A DNA stretch of 64,000 nt, taken from Pseudoxanthomonas sp. YR558 (GTDB taxonomy: Bacteria; Pseudomonadota; Gammaproteobacteria; Xanthomonadales; Xanthomonadaceae). Both the position numbers and the translations under genes were made by a program. The notes below the pieces were generated by a model that saw only the letters and a list, made by a program, of their open reading frames with translations, ran no database searches and was not told the origin of the DNA. The stretch spans positions 682,001-746,000 of the forward strand of contig NZ_FPCI01000001.1 of the NCBI RefSeq assembly GCF_900116385.1. Reading direction: 5' to 3'. Positions 1 to 8,778 of the stretch are shown here, piece by piece (position 1 is the first letter of the stretch; every line of letters starts with the position of its first letter).

Positions 1-679
1 TGAACAACAGCGACGCCTGCGACGGCAGCGGCGCAGGTTCGCCCCTGCGTGCGAAACGGAGAAGCCGCCCATGCACATAGGAGGACAGCAGGCGACGCTC
101 GCGCGCGCCGTCGCGCGGGGGCCAGGCTTCGAGCAGCGCGGTGGCCCAGGCCCGGAGCTTGCCCACTTCATCCGCGCCTTGCCGCAGGTTCACCGGTACG
201 GCCGCGCCGCCGACCTCCATCAAGCGGGCAGCCAGCATCTCCGCGACGATGGCCTGCGAGGCGGGCATGCGCCCCAGCACCCCGTTTTCCACGGCAGCGA
301 CCGCTTCGCCGTAGCACGACAACGAGGCGAAGCATGCGTCGCGATCCGGCGCTACCGCGCGCGCTTCTGCCAGCGTGGGCAACGCATCGGCAAGCCGCGC
401 CCAGTCGGCGCGCACCGGTTCGAGGCGACGGCCGAGCGGATGACGCGAGCGTTGCGCGGCCCAACCGCGCAGTTCCTCGCCCCACCAGGCCAGCTTGGCA
501 TCCGCCGGCAGCGGATCGCCGGCGATGTTCAGTACGTCTTCGAATTCCTGCAGCAGCGCGAACCATGCCACCACGATGTCGCGCCGCGCAGGCGCAACGA
601 ATACTTCGGCGACCGACCATTCCGGCCATCGGGCGCGCCATTTTTCCAGGAAGCTGTCGAGGGCGGCGGAGTCGGACAT
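1..679 (-). CDS. Squalene/phytoene synthase-like protein, 3' end outside window
   Basis: An open frame begins at the ATG at 679 (MSDSAALDSFLEKWRARW) and stays open to base 1, so at least 226 residues are present and the C-terminus lies beyond the window. Segments such as FALLQEFEDVLNIAG and LAWWGEELRGW resemble the all-helical squalene/phytoene synthase family, which condenses prenyl diphosphates. The canonical DXXXD motifs are not obvious in the visible part, so a catalytic role is uncertain. It lies downstream of ubiG-gph on the same strand but is separated from gph by a REP-containing gap of about 150 bp. The family call is from memory of similar Xanthomonadaceae genes; a conserved hypothetical protein is the alternative. 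Confidence 0.55.
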   Translation of the reverse strand, partial: MSDSAALDSFLEKWRARWPEWSVAEVFVAPARRDIVVAWFALLQEFEDVLNIAGDPLPADAKLAWWGEELRGWAAQRSRHPLGRRLEPVRADWARLADALPTLAEARAVAPDRDACFASLSCYGEAVAAVENGVLGRMPASQAIVAEMLAARLMEVGGAAVPVNLRQGADEVGKLRAWATALLEAWPPRDGARERRLLSSYVHGRLLRFARRGEPAPLPSQASLLF

Positions 680-691
680 GCCATCAAACCT

Positions 692-735
692 TGTAGGAGT
701 AGTACCGGCATGCCGGCACTGGTAAGTCGCGACCG
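692..735 (+). repeat. Degenerate REP-like unit, interrupted
   Basis: TGTAGGAG at 692-699 and TAAGTCGCGACCG at 723-735 are the two ends of the family REP word seen intact at 52432 and 52551. Here they are separated by a 23-nt segment that contains the palindrome CCGGCATGCCGG (706-717) in place of the usual short centre. The unit faces the inverted copy at 811-838, so the two form a degenerate REP pair (REPIN-like). Confidence 0.6.
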
Positions 736-810
736 TGATGCTGGCGCGCACGGGCGACTGGACGCAATACGTTCTCTATTCGCGGCTGAAACAATTGAAC
801 ACTGAAACCG

Positions 811-838
811 TGCGGTCGCGACTTACGTCGCTCCTACA
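811..838 (-). repeat. REP unit overlapping the gph stop codon
   Basis: Read on the minus strand this is TGTAGGAGCGACGTAAGTCG followed by CGACCGCA, nearly identical to the units at 52432 and 52551. The TAG within its TGTAGGAG end is the stop codon of gph (834-836), so the repeat begins inside the coding sequence. Confidence 0.8.
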
Positions 839-1517
839 ACGGCCGGATCGAGGGCCAGGCCGACGGTGCGATGAGGGCCGCGGGCAACTCGACCATGACA
901 TCCGCCTGCCATTGCGCAGGCTCCTCATGCGCCTGCCGGTATCCCCACAGCGCCGCAATGGACGGCATGCCGGCGGCACGCGCCGACTGGATGTCGCGCT
1001 CGTCATCCCCCACGTACACGCAGTCGGCGATGGCGATGCCGATGCGTTCGGCTGCGACCTGCAGCGGCAACGGGTGCGGCTTCTTCTCGGCCAGCGTGTC
1101 GCCGCCGATCAGTACGGCGCACCGGGTCTCCCACCCCAGCTGCGGCAGGATGTCGCGCGCGAGGTACTCAGGCTTGTTGGTGACGATGCCCCAGGTGCTG
1201 CCCGCGGCTTCCAGCGCCGTCAGCATCTCGGCGATGCCATCGAACAGCACGCTGTGCCGGCCGAGTTCTTCCTGGTAGATCGCCAGGAACTCGGGAACCA
1301 ACGCCTCGCGGGGGCCCTGCTCCATCTCCGGGAATGCCGCGGTGAGCATCGCGCGCGCGCCCTTGGACACGTGCGGGCGCAGCACGTCGAGTGTCATCGG
1401 TCCTGCGCCGCGCGCGGCCAGCATGCGGTTGGCCGTCGCCAGCATGTCCGGCGCGCTGTCGAGCAGGGTGCCGTCCAGGTCGAACAACGCGGCGCGCGGG
1501 AACTCCGCGACGGTCAT
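834..1517 (-). CDS. gph: Phosphoglycolate phosphatase (HAD family)
   Basis: A cytoplasmic HAD phosphatase of 227 aa that removes phosphate from 2-phosphoglycolate. The N-terminus has the nucleophile motif [10 protein letters not shown] with D13 and D15, a middle [10 protein letters not shown] segment supplies the motif II/III region, and [17 protein letters not shown] is motif IV, which binds Mg. Start chosen at 1517: the ATG overlaps the ubiG stop by 4 bp (ATGA), indicating translational coupling. The order mtaD-like, ubiG, gph matches the cluster known in Pseudomonas. Its stop codon lies in a REP repeat. Confidence 0.9.
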   Translation of the reverse strand: MTVAEFPRAALFDLDGTLLDSAPDMLATANRMLAARGAGPMTLDVLRPHVSKGARAMLTAAFPEMEQGPREALVPEFLAIYQEELGRHSVLFDGIAEMLTALEAAGSTWGIVTNKPEYLARDILPQLGWETRCAVLIGGDTLAEKKPHPLPLQVAAERIGIAIADCVYVGDDERDIQSARAAGMPSIAALWGYRQAHEEPAQWQADVMVELPAALIAPSAWPSIRPL

Positions 1518-2233
1518 GCCTTCACCGCGCTGGCGAGGTAGTTCACGTCGGTGCGCGACGACAGCCGTGCGCGGTGGCGCCACGGTTCGTAAGCCAGTCC
1601 GGTCACGTCCTCGACCTGGAAGCCCGCCTCGCGCAGCCAGCCGGCCAGCTCGGAAGGACGGATGAACTCCTGGTAGTGGTGCGTACCCTTGGGCAGCAGG
1701 CGCGCGATGTACTCCGCGCCGACGATCGCCAACGCGAACGCCGCAGGCGTGCGGTTGAGCGTGGACAGGAACAACCGTCCACCCGGCCTCAACAGCGTGT
1801 GGCAGGCACGGATGATCGAAGCCGGATCGGGCACGTGCTCCAGCATCTCCATGCACGTCACCACGTCGAAGCTGCCGGGACGCTCCTCGGCCAGCGATTC
1901 AACCGAACGCAGTTGGTAGTCCACCTGCACGCCGGATTCCAGCTTGTGCAAGCGCCCCACTTTCACCAGTTCCGGCGCCAGGTCGATCGCAGTGACCTGC
2001 GCACCCTCGCGCGCCAGCGCTTCGCTCAGCAGGCCGCCGCCACAGCCGACGTCCAGGGCGGCCGCACCGGCAAGACGCACCCGCTCGCGCACGTACTGCA
2101 CGCGGACCGGGTTGAGCGCATGCAGCGCCTTCTGGGGACCGTCCGGGTCCCACCAGCGGTTGGCCAGCGCGCCGAACTTGTCGAGTTCGGCCTGGCTGAA
2201 GTTATCGTCGCGGGGCGCAGTCGAGGTCGTCAT
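1514..2233 (-). CDS. ubiG: 3-demethylubiquinol 3-O-methyltransferase UbiG
   Basis: A 239-aa SAM-dependent O-methyltransferase for both O-methylation steps of ubiquinone synthesis. The SAM-binding motif I is LDVGCGGG at residues 60-67, and the N-terminal [15 protein letters not shown] segment is typical of UbiG. Further family blocks include [15 protein letters not shown] and [16 protein letters not shown]. Start at the ATG at 2233 gives the expected family length. It precedes gph with a 4-bp overlap and follows the mtaD-like gene by 46 bp. Confidence 0.95.
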   Translation of the reverse strand: MTTSTAPRDDNFSQAELDKFGALANRWWDPDGPQKALHALNPVRVQYVRERVRLAGAAALDVGCGGGLLSEALAREGAQVTAIDLAPELVKVGRLHKLESGVQVDYQLRSVESLAEERPGSFDVVTCMEMLEHVPDPASIIRACHTLLRPGGRLFLSTLNRTPAAFALAIVGAEYIARLLPKGTHHYQEFIRPSELAGWLREAGFQVEDVTGLAYEPWRHRARLSSRTDVNYLASAVKA

Positions 2234-2279
2234 GGCGCCATTGTAAGACGACGCCGGCCATGACGCCGTCACACATCGC

Positions 2280-3620
2280 TCAGGAAAGACGGATCCCGGC
2301 GATCCGCTCGCGCCATTGGCGCGCATTCGCGATGACGCCGTCGATGTCGATATCGACCAGCGTGCGCTGCAGCAGCTTCGGCCGGCCCGCGATCCAGACG
2401 TCGCTGACCTGCTGGCGGCCCGTCGCGTAGATCAGTTGGGACACCACATGGTGCAGCGGCTGGGTCTCCAGCGCAGACAGGTCGACGCAGACCAGGTCGG
2501 CCTCCTTGCCCGGCTCGATGGAGCCGACACGATCATCGAACCCGATCGCCTTAGCGCCACCCAGCGTGGCCGCGCGCAGCGCGCTGAACGCATCCAGCGC
2601 GGCCGCATCCTGGGCCACCGCCTTGGCCAGCAGCGCAGCGGTGCGCGTTTCGCTGAACATGTCCAGGTCGTTGTTGCTGGCGCAGCCATCGGTGCCGACT
2701 GCCAGGTTCACGCCCGCCCGCTCCAGCGCGCACGCCGGGCAGAAGCCCGAGGCGAGCTTGAGGTTGGATTCCGGGCAATGCACCACGCTGACGCCGCGTT
2801 CGGCACAGAGATGGATCTCGGCGTCCGTCAGCTGGGTCATGTGGATGGCGATCAGGCGGTCGTTGACCAAGCCCAGCCGGTCCAGGCGCGCGATCGGGCG
2901 TTGGCCGTGCTTCTCGATCGACTGTTCCACTTCCTGCGCCGTCTCATGCAGGTGCAGGTGTACCGGCACGTCGAGCTGGTCGGACAGCATGCGGACGCGT
3001 TCGAAGTTGGCGTCGTTGACCGTGTACGGCGCATGCGGGGCGAACGCGGTCGCGATCAGCGCATCGTCGCGCCACTGGTCGTGGACCTCGCCGGCCTTTT
3101 CGAAGTATTCATCGTCCGATGTCGCCCACGCGGTCGGGAAATCGATCACCGGCAGGCCCACGCGCGCACGGAACCCGTATCGCTTGTAGGTGGCCGCCTG
3201 CACGTCCGGGAAGAAATAGTTCTCGTTGACGCAGGTGGTGCCGCCGCGAAGCATTTCGGCGATGGCCAGGGTGATGCCGTCGGCCACGAAGTCCGGACCG
3301 ATCACCGCACCCTCGATCGGCCAGATGTGCTCCTGCAGCCAGACCTTCAGCGGCAGGTCGTCGGCGACGCCGCGCAGCAGCGTCATCGGGTTGTGCGTGT
3401 GCGCATTCACCAGGCCGGGGATCAGTGCCGCGTCCGGGCGCGACACCGTCTCCCGCGGCGCGAAACGCGTCCGCGCCTCGCGCACCGGCAGGATCGCCAC
3501 GATGCGGCCGCCGGTGACGGCGACCGCGTGGTCTTCCAGCACGACCCCGTGCGGGACGACCGGCACCACGAAACCGGCTTCGATCAACAGGTCGCAGGCT
3601 TCTGGGGTGCGGTCGCTCAT
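2280..3620 (-). CDS. mtaD: TRZ/ATZ-family amidohydrolase, probable MTA/SAH deaminase
   Basis: A 446-aa amidohydrolase-superfamily enzyme, probably deaminating 5'-methylthioadenosine or S-adenosylhomocysteine. Metal-binding HTH at residues 74-76 ([13 protein letters not shown]), [24 protein letters not shown] and [14 protein letters not shown] are the successive family motifs. In Pseudomonas aeruginosa the gene in the same ubiG-gph neighbourhood encodes an MTA deaminase (established knowledge), which supports the name. Start at the ATG at 3620 ([12 protein letters not shown]). Substrate cannot be fixed from sequence alone; a guanine/N-ethylammeline-type hydrolase is the alternative. Confidence 0.8.
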   Translation of the reverse strand: MSDRTPEACDLLIEAGFVVPVVPHGVVLEDHAVAVTGGRIVAILPVREARTRFAPRETVSRPDAALIPGLVNAHTHNPMTLLRGVADDLPLKVWLQEHIWPIEGAVIGPDFVADGITLAIAEMLRGGTTCVNENYFFPDVQAATYKRYGFRARVGLPVIDFPTAWATSDDEYFEKAGEVHDQWRDDALIATAFAPHAPYTVNDANFERVRMLSDQLDVPVHLHLHETAQEVEQSIEKHGQRPIARLDRLGLVNDRLIAIHMTQLTDAEIHLCAERGVSVVHCPESNLKLASGFCPACALERAGVNLAVGTDGCASNNDLDMFSETRTAALLAKAVAQDAAALDAFSALRAATLGGAKAIGFDDRVGSIEPGKEADLVCVDLSALETQPLHHVVSQLIYATGRQQVSDVWIAGRPKLLQRTLVDIDIDGVIANARQWRERIAGIRLS

Positions 3621-3631
3621 GGGGCCTCGGC

Positions 3632-3841
3632 TCAGAATCCCAGCGTGTAGCTCAGGCCGATGGCGCCGGCGCCGAACAGCAGCCAGCACAGCAGCATCAA
3701 GGCCAGGGCACGTCCATAGCCCAGCCGCGGCACGCTGGGGAACAGCCGCGGCAGGGTTGCGTTCCAGCACAGCATCACGCCCAGTCCGGCGATCAATACG
3801 CCGACGGCCCAGACGCCGAGGTAGAGCGCGAGCTGTTCCAT
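3632..3841 (-). CDS. Small two-helix membrane protein coupled to efp
   Basis: A 69-aa protein starting [19 protein letters not shown] with two hydrophobic segments (about residues 5-25 and 43-65) joined by a loop rich in Arg and Pro. Its ATG shares one base with the efp stop (TGATG), so it is probably translated by re-initiation after efp. It ends 11 bp before the start of the mtaD-like gene. I do not recognise the family. A role in the inner membrane follows only from hydrophobicity. Confidence 0.75.
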   Translation of the reverse strand: MEQLALYLGVWAVGVLIAGLGVMLCWNATLPRLFPSVPRLGYGRALALMLLCWLLFGAGAIGLSYTLGF

Positions 3842-4407
3842 CACTTCACGCGGCTGACGTATTCGCCGGTGCGGGTGTCGACCTTGATGATCTCTTCCTG
3901 GCCGACGAACAGCGGCACGCGCACGACGGCGCCGGTTTCCAGCGTGGCCGGCTTGCCGCCTGTACCGGCGGTATCGCCCTTCACGCCCGGGTCGGTCTCG
4001 GTGATCTGCAGCTCGACGAAGTTCGGCGGGGTCACCTGGATCGGGTTGCCGTTCCACAGGGTCACCACGCAGTCTTCCTCGCCCTTCAGCCACTTCTCGG
4101 CGCCCGCCATGCCGGCCTTGTCGGCCTGCACCTGCTCGAAGGTCTCCTGCTGCATGAAGTGCCAGTACTCGCCGTCGGAATACAGGTACTGCATGTCGGT
4201 ATCCACCACGTCCGCCGCCTCGACCGAGTCGGTGCTCTTCATGGTGATTTCCTGCACGCGACCGCTCTTGATCAGGCGGTATTTCACGCGGGTGAACGCC
4301 TGGCCCTTGCCCGGCTTCACGTACTCGGTATCGCTGATGATCGCCGGCTCGTTGTTGATCAGGATCTTCATCCCGTTCTTGACATCGTTCATGCCGTAAC
4401 TGGCCAT
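3841..4407 (-). CDS. efp: Translation elongation factor P
   Basis: A 188-aa EF-P that relieves ribosome stalling at polyproline stretches. The modified lysine is K34 in [10 protein letters not shown], and the C-terminal OB-fold ends [20 protein letters not shown]. Start set at the ATG at 4407 because AAGGAG lies just upstream and the protein then begins [15 protein letters not shown] as in related species; an in-frame start eight codons upstream is unlikely. The gene is divergent from epmB, whose product supplies the beta-lysine used on this K34. Confidence 0.97.
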   Translation of the reverse strand: MASYGMNDVKNGMKILINNEPAIISDTEYVKPGKGQAFTRVKYRLIKSGRVQEITMKSTDSVEAADVVDTDMQYLYSDGEYWHFMQQETFEQVQADKAGMAGAEKWLKGEEDCVVTLWNGNPIQVTPPNFVELQITETDPGVKGDTAGTGGKPATLETGAVVRVPLFVGQEEIIKVDTRTGEYVSRVK

Positions 4408-4508
4408 GGATAAACTCCTTGGGTAAGACAAACCCGCCGCGGGACACGGCCGGCCGGATAGAATGGGGAGCCCGCCGGACCCGGCGGGCGCTTGTTTTCA
4501 GACCCGAC

Positions 4509-5528
4509 ATGATAACCGCAGCCCCCGACCCCCGACAGCCTGCCGCGCTGCAGCCCGCCCGCTGGCAGCAGGCCATGCGGGATGCCGTGCGCGACCCGCG
4601 CGAGCTGCTGGACCTGCTCGGACTCGCGTCCCTGGTCCCACGTCTGTCGGATGAAGCCGCGGCGCAGTTCCCGTTGCGCGTGCCGCGAGGCTTCGTGGCC
4701 CGCATGCGCCATGGCGACCCGCATGACCCCCTGCTGCGCCAGGTGCTGCCGCTCGACGACGAGATGAAGCCGACCCCCGGCTACGGCCTGGATGCCGTGG
4801 GCGACGCTGCGGCCCGCACCGGCACCGGCGTCCTCCAGAAATACCGCGGCCGGGCCCTGCTGGTGGCCACCGGCAGTTGCGCGATCAACTGCCGCTACTG
4901 CTTCCGCCGCCACTTCCCGTATGCCGAGGAAACCGCCGCGCGTGAAGGCTGGCGCGAGGCGGTGGACCTGATCCGGGGTGACGCGTCCGTCGAGGAAGTC
5001 CTGCTGTCCGGGGGCGATCCGCTGTCGCTGTCCAACGGCAAGCTGGCCGAACTGACGAATGCGCTGGCCGACATCCCGCACCTGCGCCGCCTGCGCATCC
5101 ATAGCCGCCTGCCCATCGTGCTGCCCGAGCGCGTCGACGACGGCCTGCTGGCTTGGCTCGCGGCCCTGCCCTGGCCGGTCGTCCTGGTGGTGCATGCCAA
5201 CCATGCCAACGAATTCGACCCTGCCGTGGACGCCGCGCTCGGCCGCCTGCGCGCCGCCGGCGTACAGTTGCTCAATCAAGCCGTGCTGCTCAAGGGCGTG
5301 AACGACAGCGTGGACGCCTTGGCGGCACTGAGTGAGCGCGGGTTCGCGGCGGGCGTGCTGCCGTATTACCTCCACCAGCTCGACCGCGTCGCCGGCGTCG
5401 CCCATTTCGAAGTGGATGACGAACAAGCGTGCTCACTGCATGCCACGCTTGCTTCGCGACTGTCCGGCTACCTGGTGCCGCGCCTGGTGCGCGAGGTCCC
5501 CGGCGACACCGGCAAGCGGCCGCTGTAA
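4509..5528 (+). CDS. epmB: EF-P beta-lysylation protein EpmB (lysine 2,3-aminomutase-like)
   Basis: A 339-aa radical-SAM, PLP-dependent lysine 2,3-aminomutase family enzyme that makes (R)-beta-lysine for EF-P modification. The cluster-binding motif CAINCRYC has cysteines at 124, 128 and 131 and is followed by FRRHFPYAEE. The adjoining block VLLSGGDPLSLSNGKL and the late RVAGVAHFEVDDEQA segment are family features. Start at ATG 4509 (MITAAPDPRQ) is favoured over a more upstream ATG that would cover the efp promoter region. Divergent placement beside efp supports the assignment. The ligase gene epmA is not in the window. Confidence 0.93.
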   Translation: MITAAPDPRQPAALQPARWQQAMRDAVRDPRELLDLLGLASLVPRLSDEAAAQFPLRVPRGFVARMRHGDPHDPLLRQVLPLDDEMKPTPGYGLDAVGDAAARTGTGVLQKYRGRALLVATGSCAINCRYCFRRHFPYAEETAAREGWREAVDLIRGDASVEEVLLSGGDPLSLSNGKLAELTNALADIPHLRRLRIHSRLPIVLPERVDDGLLAWLAALPWPVVLVVHANHANEFDPAVDAALGRLRAAGVQLLNQAVLLKGVNDSVDALAALSERGFAAGVLPYYLHQLDRVAGVAHFEVDDEQACSLHATLASRLSGYLVPRLVREVPGDTGKRPL

Positions 5529-5571
5529 GCACGGAAACCTGCGACGGCGCGCCGCATCTGCGACGCCCGCA

Positions 5572-5601
5572 TTGGACGCTCCGCGCCCCTTCGTGTATTA
5601 A
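5572..5601 (+). promoter_or_regulatory. Candidate sigma70 promoter for fimX
   Basis: TTGGAC at 5572-5577 and TATTAA at 5596-5601 are separated by 18 bp, ending 26 bp before the fimX ATG. This fits a sigma70 promoter with a short leader; it is a pattern match only. Confidence 0.4.
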
Positions 5602-5627
5602 ACCCGCACCCCTGGCGGACCCGCTGC

Positions 5628-7703
5628 ATGCAGATCGGCAAAGACACCACCCTTCGATTGACCCTCGTGGACGACAGCGCCGAGGACGCCGAGGCGATCG
5701 TCTCCGCGCTGCGCAATGGCGGTATCGCCGTCCGCCCGCTCCGTCCGGTGGACCCGGCAGAACTAGCGCAGATGGTCGCCTCGCAACCGATGGACCTGCT
5801 GCTGGCCTCGCGGTCGGCCAAGGGCATCCCGCTCGCCACTGTGCTGTCCCAGGTGGATGCCAGCGGCAAGGACATCCCGGTGATCGTGCTGGCCGACGGC
5901 CTGAGCGAAGCCGACCTGCTGGCCGACCAGGCCGCCGGCGCCCGCGCCAGTGCGCTGCGCGGCCGCTTCGATCATGTCCTCACCGTGCTGCGCCGCGAAT
6001 GGGGCGACCTGGATGCTCGTCGTTCCCAGCGCCGACTGGAAGGCCAGCTGCGCGAAACCGAGCGTCGCTGCGATGCGCTGATCTCGTCTTCGCGCGACCC
6101 GATCGCCTACATCCACGAAGGCATGCATATCCGGGCGAACGACGCCTACCTGGAGATGTTCGGCTTCGAATCCTTCGAGGACGTCGAAGGCCTGTCGCTG
6201 CTCGACCTGGTGGGTCCGCAATACGTCAACGACTTCAAGGCCCTGCTGAAGAAGCTGAGCAAGGGCGAACCGCCGCCGCCGCGCTTCGAGCTGGAAGCCC
6301 GCAGCATCGACGGCGACAGCTTTCCAGCCACCCTGGAGTTCGCCACCGCCACTTACGAGGGCGAGCCCTGCGTGCAGGTGGTGTTCCGCCGCCGCGAGGA
6401 ATTCGATCCGGAACTGGCGCGCGAGGTCGAGGATCTCCGCCAGCGCGACATGGTCACCGGCCTGATGAACCGCGCCACCTTCCTGCGCGAGCTGGAAACC
6501 GCGGTGGCCCAGGTCGCCCGTGGCGAGGACCAGTACGCCTTGCTGTTGCTGGAACCGGACCACTACCAGCGCCTGCTGCAGGACATGGGCATCGACTCCG
6601 CCGACGCGCTGGCGGCCGCCCTCGCCGCGCGCCTGTCTGAAAAACTCGACGATGCCTGCACCGCCGCCCGCTTCGGCGAACGCACGTTCGCCGTCCTGCT
6701 GCGCGGCAACCATGCGCACACGGCAGCGCTGGCCGACAAGCTGCGCGCGGCGTACGCCTCGCATGTGTTCAACGTGGGCGACCGTTCGGCTTCGGTGACG
6801 ACCAGCATTGGCGGCGTGCAGATCGGCGAGAAGATCGCCAGCGTCGGCCAGGTACTCACGCGCGCCACCGATTGCCTGCAGGCCGCCACCAACCTCGGCG
6901 GCAACCGCATCGAGATCTTCGACCCCGGCGCGGTGGACCGTGCCGAGGAAGAACGTGTGCAGAACTGGGTCAAGCGCATCCAGGAAGCGCTGCAGGACGG
7001 GAGTTTCCGCCTCTACTTCCAGCCCATGGTCAGCCTGCAGGGTGAACCGGGCGAGGTCTACGAAGCACTTCTCCGGATGGAGACGAACGGCGAAGTAGTG
7101 CCGCCGCAATCCTTCATCGGCATCGCCGAAGACAACGGACTGCTGGACGATATCGATCGCTGGGTCGTGAACCGCGCCATCGAGGTCCTGGCCGAACGCA
7201 AGCGCGCGGGCCACGATACCCGCATGGTGGTCAAGGTCAGTCCGGCGTCGTTCGCCGACAACCGCCTGCTCGACATGATCGCCCGCCAGCTCGCGGCCCT
7301 CGACGTGCCCGGCGATCGCCTGTGGCTGCAGACGCCGGAGGCCAAGGTGTTCACCCATCTGCGCCAGGCGCAAGCCTTCCAGGCCGCCGCCGCGAAACTC
7401 GGCTGCCAGGTGGGCCTGGAGCACTTCGGCGCGGGCCTGGATTCGTTCCAGCTGCTTTCGCACTTCCAACCGACCTTCCTCAAGATCGACCGCGTCTTCA
7501 GCGAGGACCTGGGCAAGACAGTGGAGCACCAGCAGAAGATCCGCGAGATCGCCGAGCGCGCACAGGCGCTGGGTATCCTCACGGTTGCCGAGCACGTGCA
7601 GGACGCCGCCACGATGGCGTTCCTGTTCACCACGGGCGTCGATTACGTGGAGGGCAACTTCCTCGCCACGCCAGGCCCGGTGATGAACTACGACTTCGGC
7701 TGA
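5628..7703 (+). CDS. fimX: FimX-like c-di-GMP receptor (REC-PAS-GGDEF-EAL, catalytically degenerate)
   Basis: A 691-aa protein, the same length as P. aeruginosa FimX. Order: receiver-like domain (1-125), PAS (about 140-260), GGDEF-like (about 270-430), EAL-like (440-691). The GGDEF signature is replaced by FGERTF near residue 347. The EAL domain keeps YEALLRM (E479) but the usual NxS is KVS, the DDFG pair is EHFG (E598, H599) and the AEGVE motif is AEHVQD, so it should bind rather than make or break c-di-GMP. FimX controls type IV pilus assembly through PilZ/PilB (established knowledge). The receiver retains LTLVDDSAEDAE but its phospho-acceptor is doubtful. Stands alone between epmB and a terminator. 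Confidence 0.88.
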   Translation: MQIGKDTTLRLTLVDDSAEDAEAIVSALRNGGIAVRPLRPVDPAELAQMVASQPMDLLLASRSAKGIPLATVLSQVDASGKDIPVIVLADGLSEADLLADQAAGARASALRGRFDHVLTVLRREWGDLDARRSQRRLEGQLRETERRCDALISSSRDPIAYIHEGMHIRANDAYLEMFGFESFEDVEGLSLLDLVGPQYVNDFKALLKKLSKGEPPPPRFELEARSIDGDSFPATLEFATATYEGEPCVQVVFRRREEFDPELAREVEDLRQRDMVTGLMNRATFLRELETAVAQVARGEDQYALLLLEPDHYQRLLQDMGIDSADALAAALAARLSEKLDDACTAARFGERTFAVLLRGNHAHTAALADKLRAAYASHVFNVGDRSASVTTSIGGVQIGEKIASVGQVLTRATDCLQAATNLGGNRIEIFDPGAVDRAEEERVQNWVKRIQEALQDGSFRLYFQPMVSLQGEPGEVYEALLRMETNGEVVPPQSFIGIAEDNGLLDDIDRWVVNRAIEVLAERKRAGHDTRMVVKVSPASFADNRLLDMIARQLAALDVPGDRLWLQTPEAKVFTHLRQAQAFQAAAAKLGCQVGLEHFGAGLDSFQLLSHFQPTFLKIDRVFSEDLGKTVEHQQKIREIAERAQALGILTVAEHVQDAATMAFLFTTGVDYVEGNFLATPGPVMNYDFG

Positions 7704-7727
7704 AGCCGTTGCGGCTCCGGGTCGAAG

Positions 7728-7755
7728 AAAAAAAAACCCGCCGGAAGGCGGGTTT
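7728..7755 (-). terminator. Rho-independent terminator between fimX and htpX
   Basis: AAACCCGCC (7734-7742), loop GGAA, GGCGGGTTT (7747-7755) form a 9-bp stem. On the minus strand it is followed by a run of nine T, a strong terminator for htpX; on the plus strand the T-run is short, so it may also serve fimX weakly. Confidence 0.9.
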
Positions 7756-7781
7756 CTCGTTCACGACATCGGGGCAGCGGT

Positions 7782-8663
7782 TCAGGCGAAGGTGCCCTGC
7801 TGCGCACGCAACGCGGCGATGCGCTCTTCCAGCGGCGGATGGCTCAAGAACAGCTTCTTCATGCCCTGGCCGATGCCACCGGCGATGCCGAACGCCTCGA
7901 CTTGCGCCGGCAAGGTGCTGGGACGCTGCTGCTGCGACAGGCGCTCCAGCGCGGAGATCATCTTCTGGCGGCCCGCCAGCGATGCGCCACCGTGGTCGGC
8001 GCGGAACTCGCGGCGGCGCGAGAACCACATGGCGATCATCGTCGCGAACAGGCCGAACACCACTTCCAGCACCATCACGATGATGTAGTAGCCGAAGCCG
8101 CGACCGCCGCCTTCGCGGTTACCGGACAGGAAGCTGTCGACGATGCCGCCCACTAGGCGGGCCAGCACGATGACGAAGGTGTTCAGCACGCCCTGCAGCA
8201 GCGCCATGGTGACCATGTCGCCGTTGGCGACGTGGCTGACCTCATGGCCCAACACGGCTTCGGCCTCGTCTCGACTCATCGAGCGCAGCAGGCCCGTGGA
8301 CACGGCCACCAGCGCATTGTTGCGATTGGCGCCAGTGGCGAAGGCATTGATCTCGGGCGCGTCGTAGATCGCGACCTCCGGCATGCCGATGCCGGCCGCC
8401 TGCGCCTGGCGTTGCACAGTGGACACCAGCCAGCGTTCGGCATCGTTGCGCGGCTGTTCGATCACCTGCGCGCCGGTGGCACGTTTGGCCATCCACTTCG
8501 ACGTCAGCAGCGAAATCAACGAGCCACCGAAACCGAACACCGCCGCCATCACCAGCAGGCCCCCCATTTGGTTGGGGTTGACGCCCAGCAGGGACATGAC
8601 GACACCCGCCAGGACCAGGACAGCGAGATTGGTGGCGAGGAACAGCGCGACACGCGTGAACAC
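7782..8663 (-). CDS. htpX: Protease HtpX (M48 membrane metalloprotease)
   Basis: A 293-aa inner-membrane zinc metallopeptidase involved in membrane-protein quality control. The zinc site is HEVSH at 140-144 and the third ligand region is FRADHGGA. Two N-terminal hydrophobic segments and two more after the active site are visible. The start is taken as GTG at 8663 ([16 protein letters not shown]), preceded by GGAG at suitable spacing; this gives the same length as E. coli HtpX, whereas the open frame upstream to 8723 adds residues unlike the family. It ends at a strong terminator. Confidence 0.92.
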   Translation of the reverse strand: MFTRVALFLATNLAVLVLAGVVMSLLGVNPNQMGGLLVMAAVFGFGGSLISLLTSKWMAKRATGAQVIEQPRNDAERWLVSTVQRQAQAAGIGMPEVAIYDAPEINAFATGANRNNALVAVSTGLLRSMSRDEAEAVLGHEVSHVANGDMVTMALLQGVLNTFVIVLARLVGGIVDSFLSGNREGGGRGFGYYIIVMVLEVVFGLFATMIAMWFSRRREFRADHGGASLAGRQKMISALERLSQQQRPSTLPAQVEAFGIAGGIGQGMKKLFLSHPPLEERIAALRAQQGTFA

Positions 8664-8778
8664 GACAGGAGCTCCGGGAGAATATGCGAAGGTATACGGA
8701 CGCAGAACTGCGGTTGCGGACACGTGAATTCAAGCAACTGCCTGACTACGTGGTTCAGCTTTCCTTTCTTTCCGACGA

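Noticed and set aside
2316..3650. Long plus-strand open frame of 444 codons opposite the mtaD-like gene
   Set aside because: It is rich in Arg, His and Gln with no domain, and lies antisense to a gene with clear amidohydrolase motifs. This is a GC-rich shadow frame.
5628..7703. Calling the FimX-like protein an active diguanylate cyclase/phosphodiesterase
   Set aside because: GGDEF and most catalytic EAL residues are replaced, so enzyme activity is unlikely.
8729..8734. CTTGAA on the minus strand upstream of htpX as a sigma32 -35 box
   Set aside because: No matching CCCCAT-type -10 element at suitable spacing, so a heat-shock promoter is not supported.
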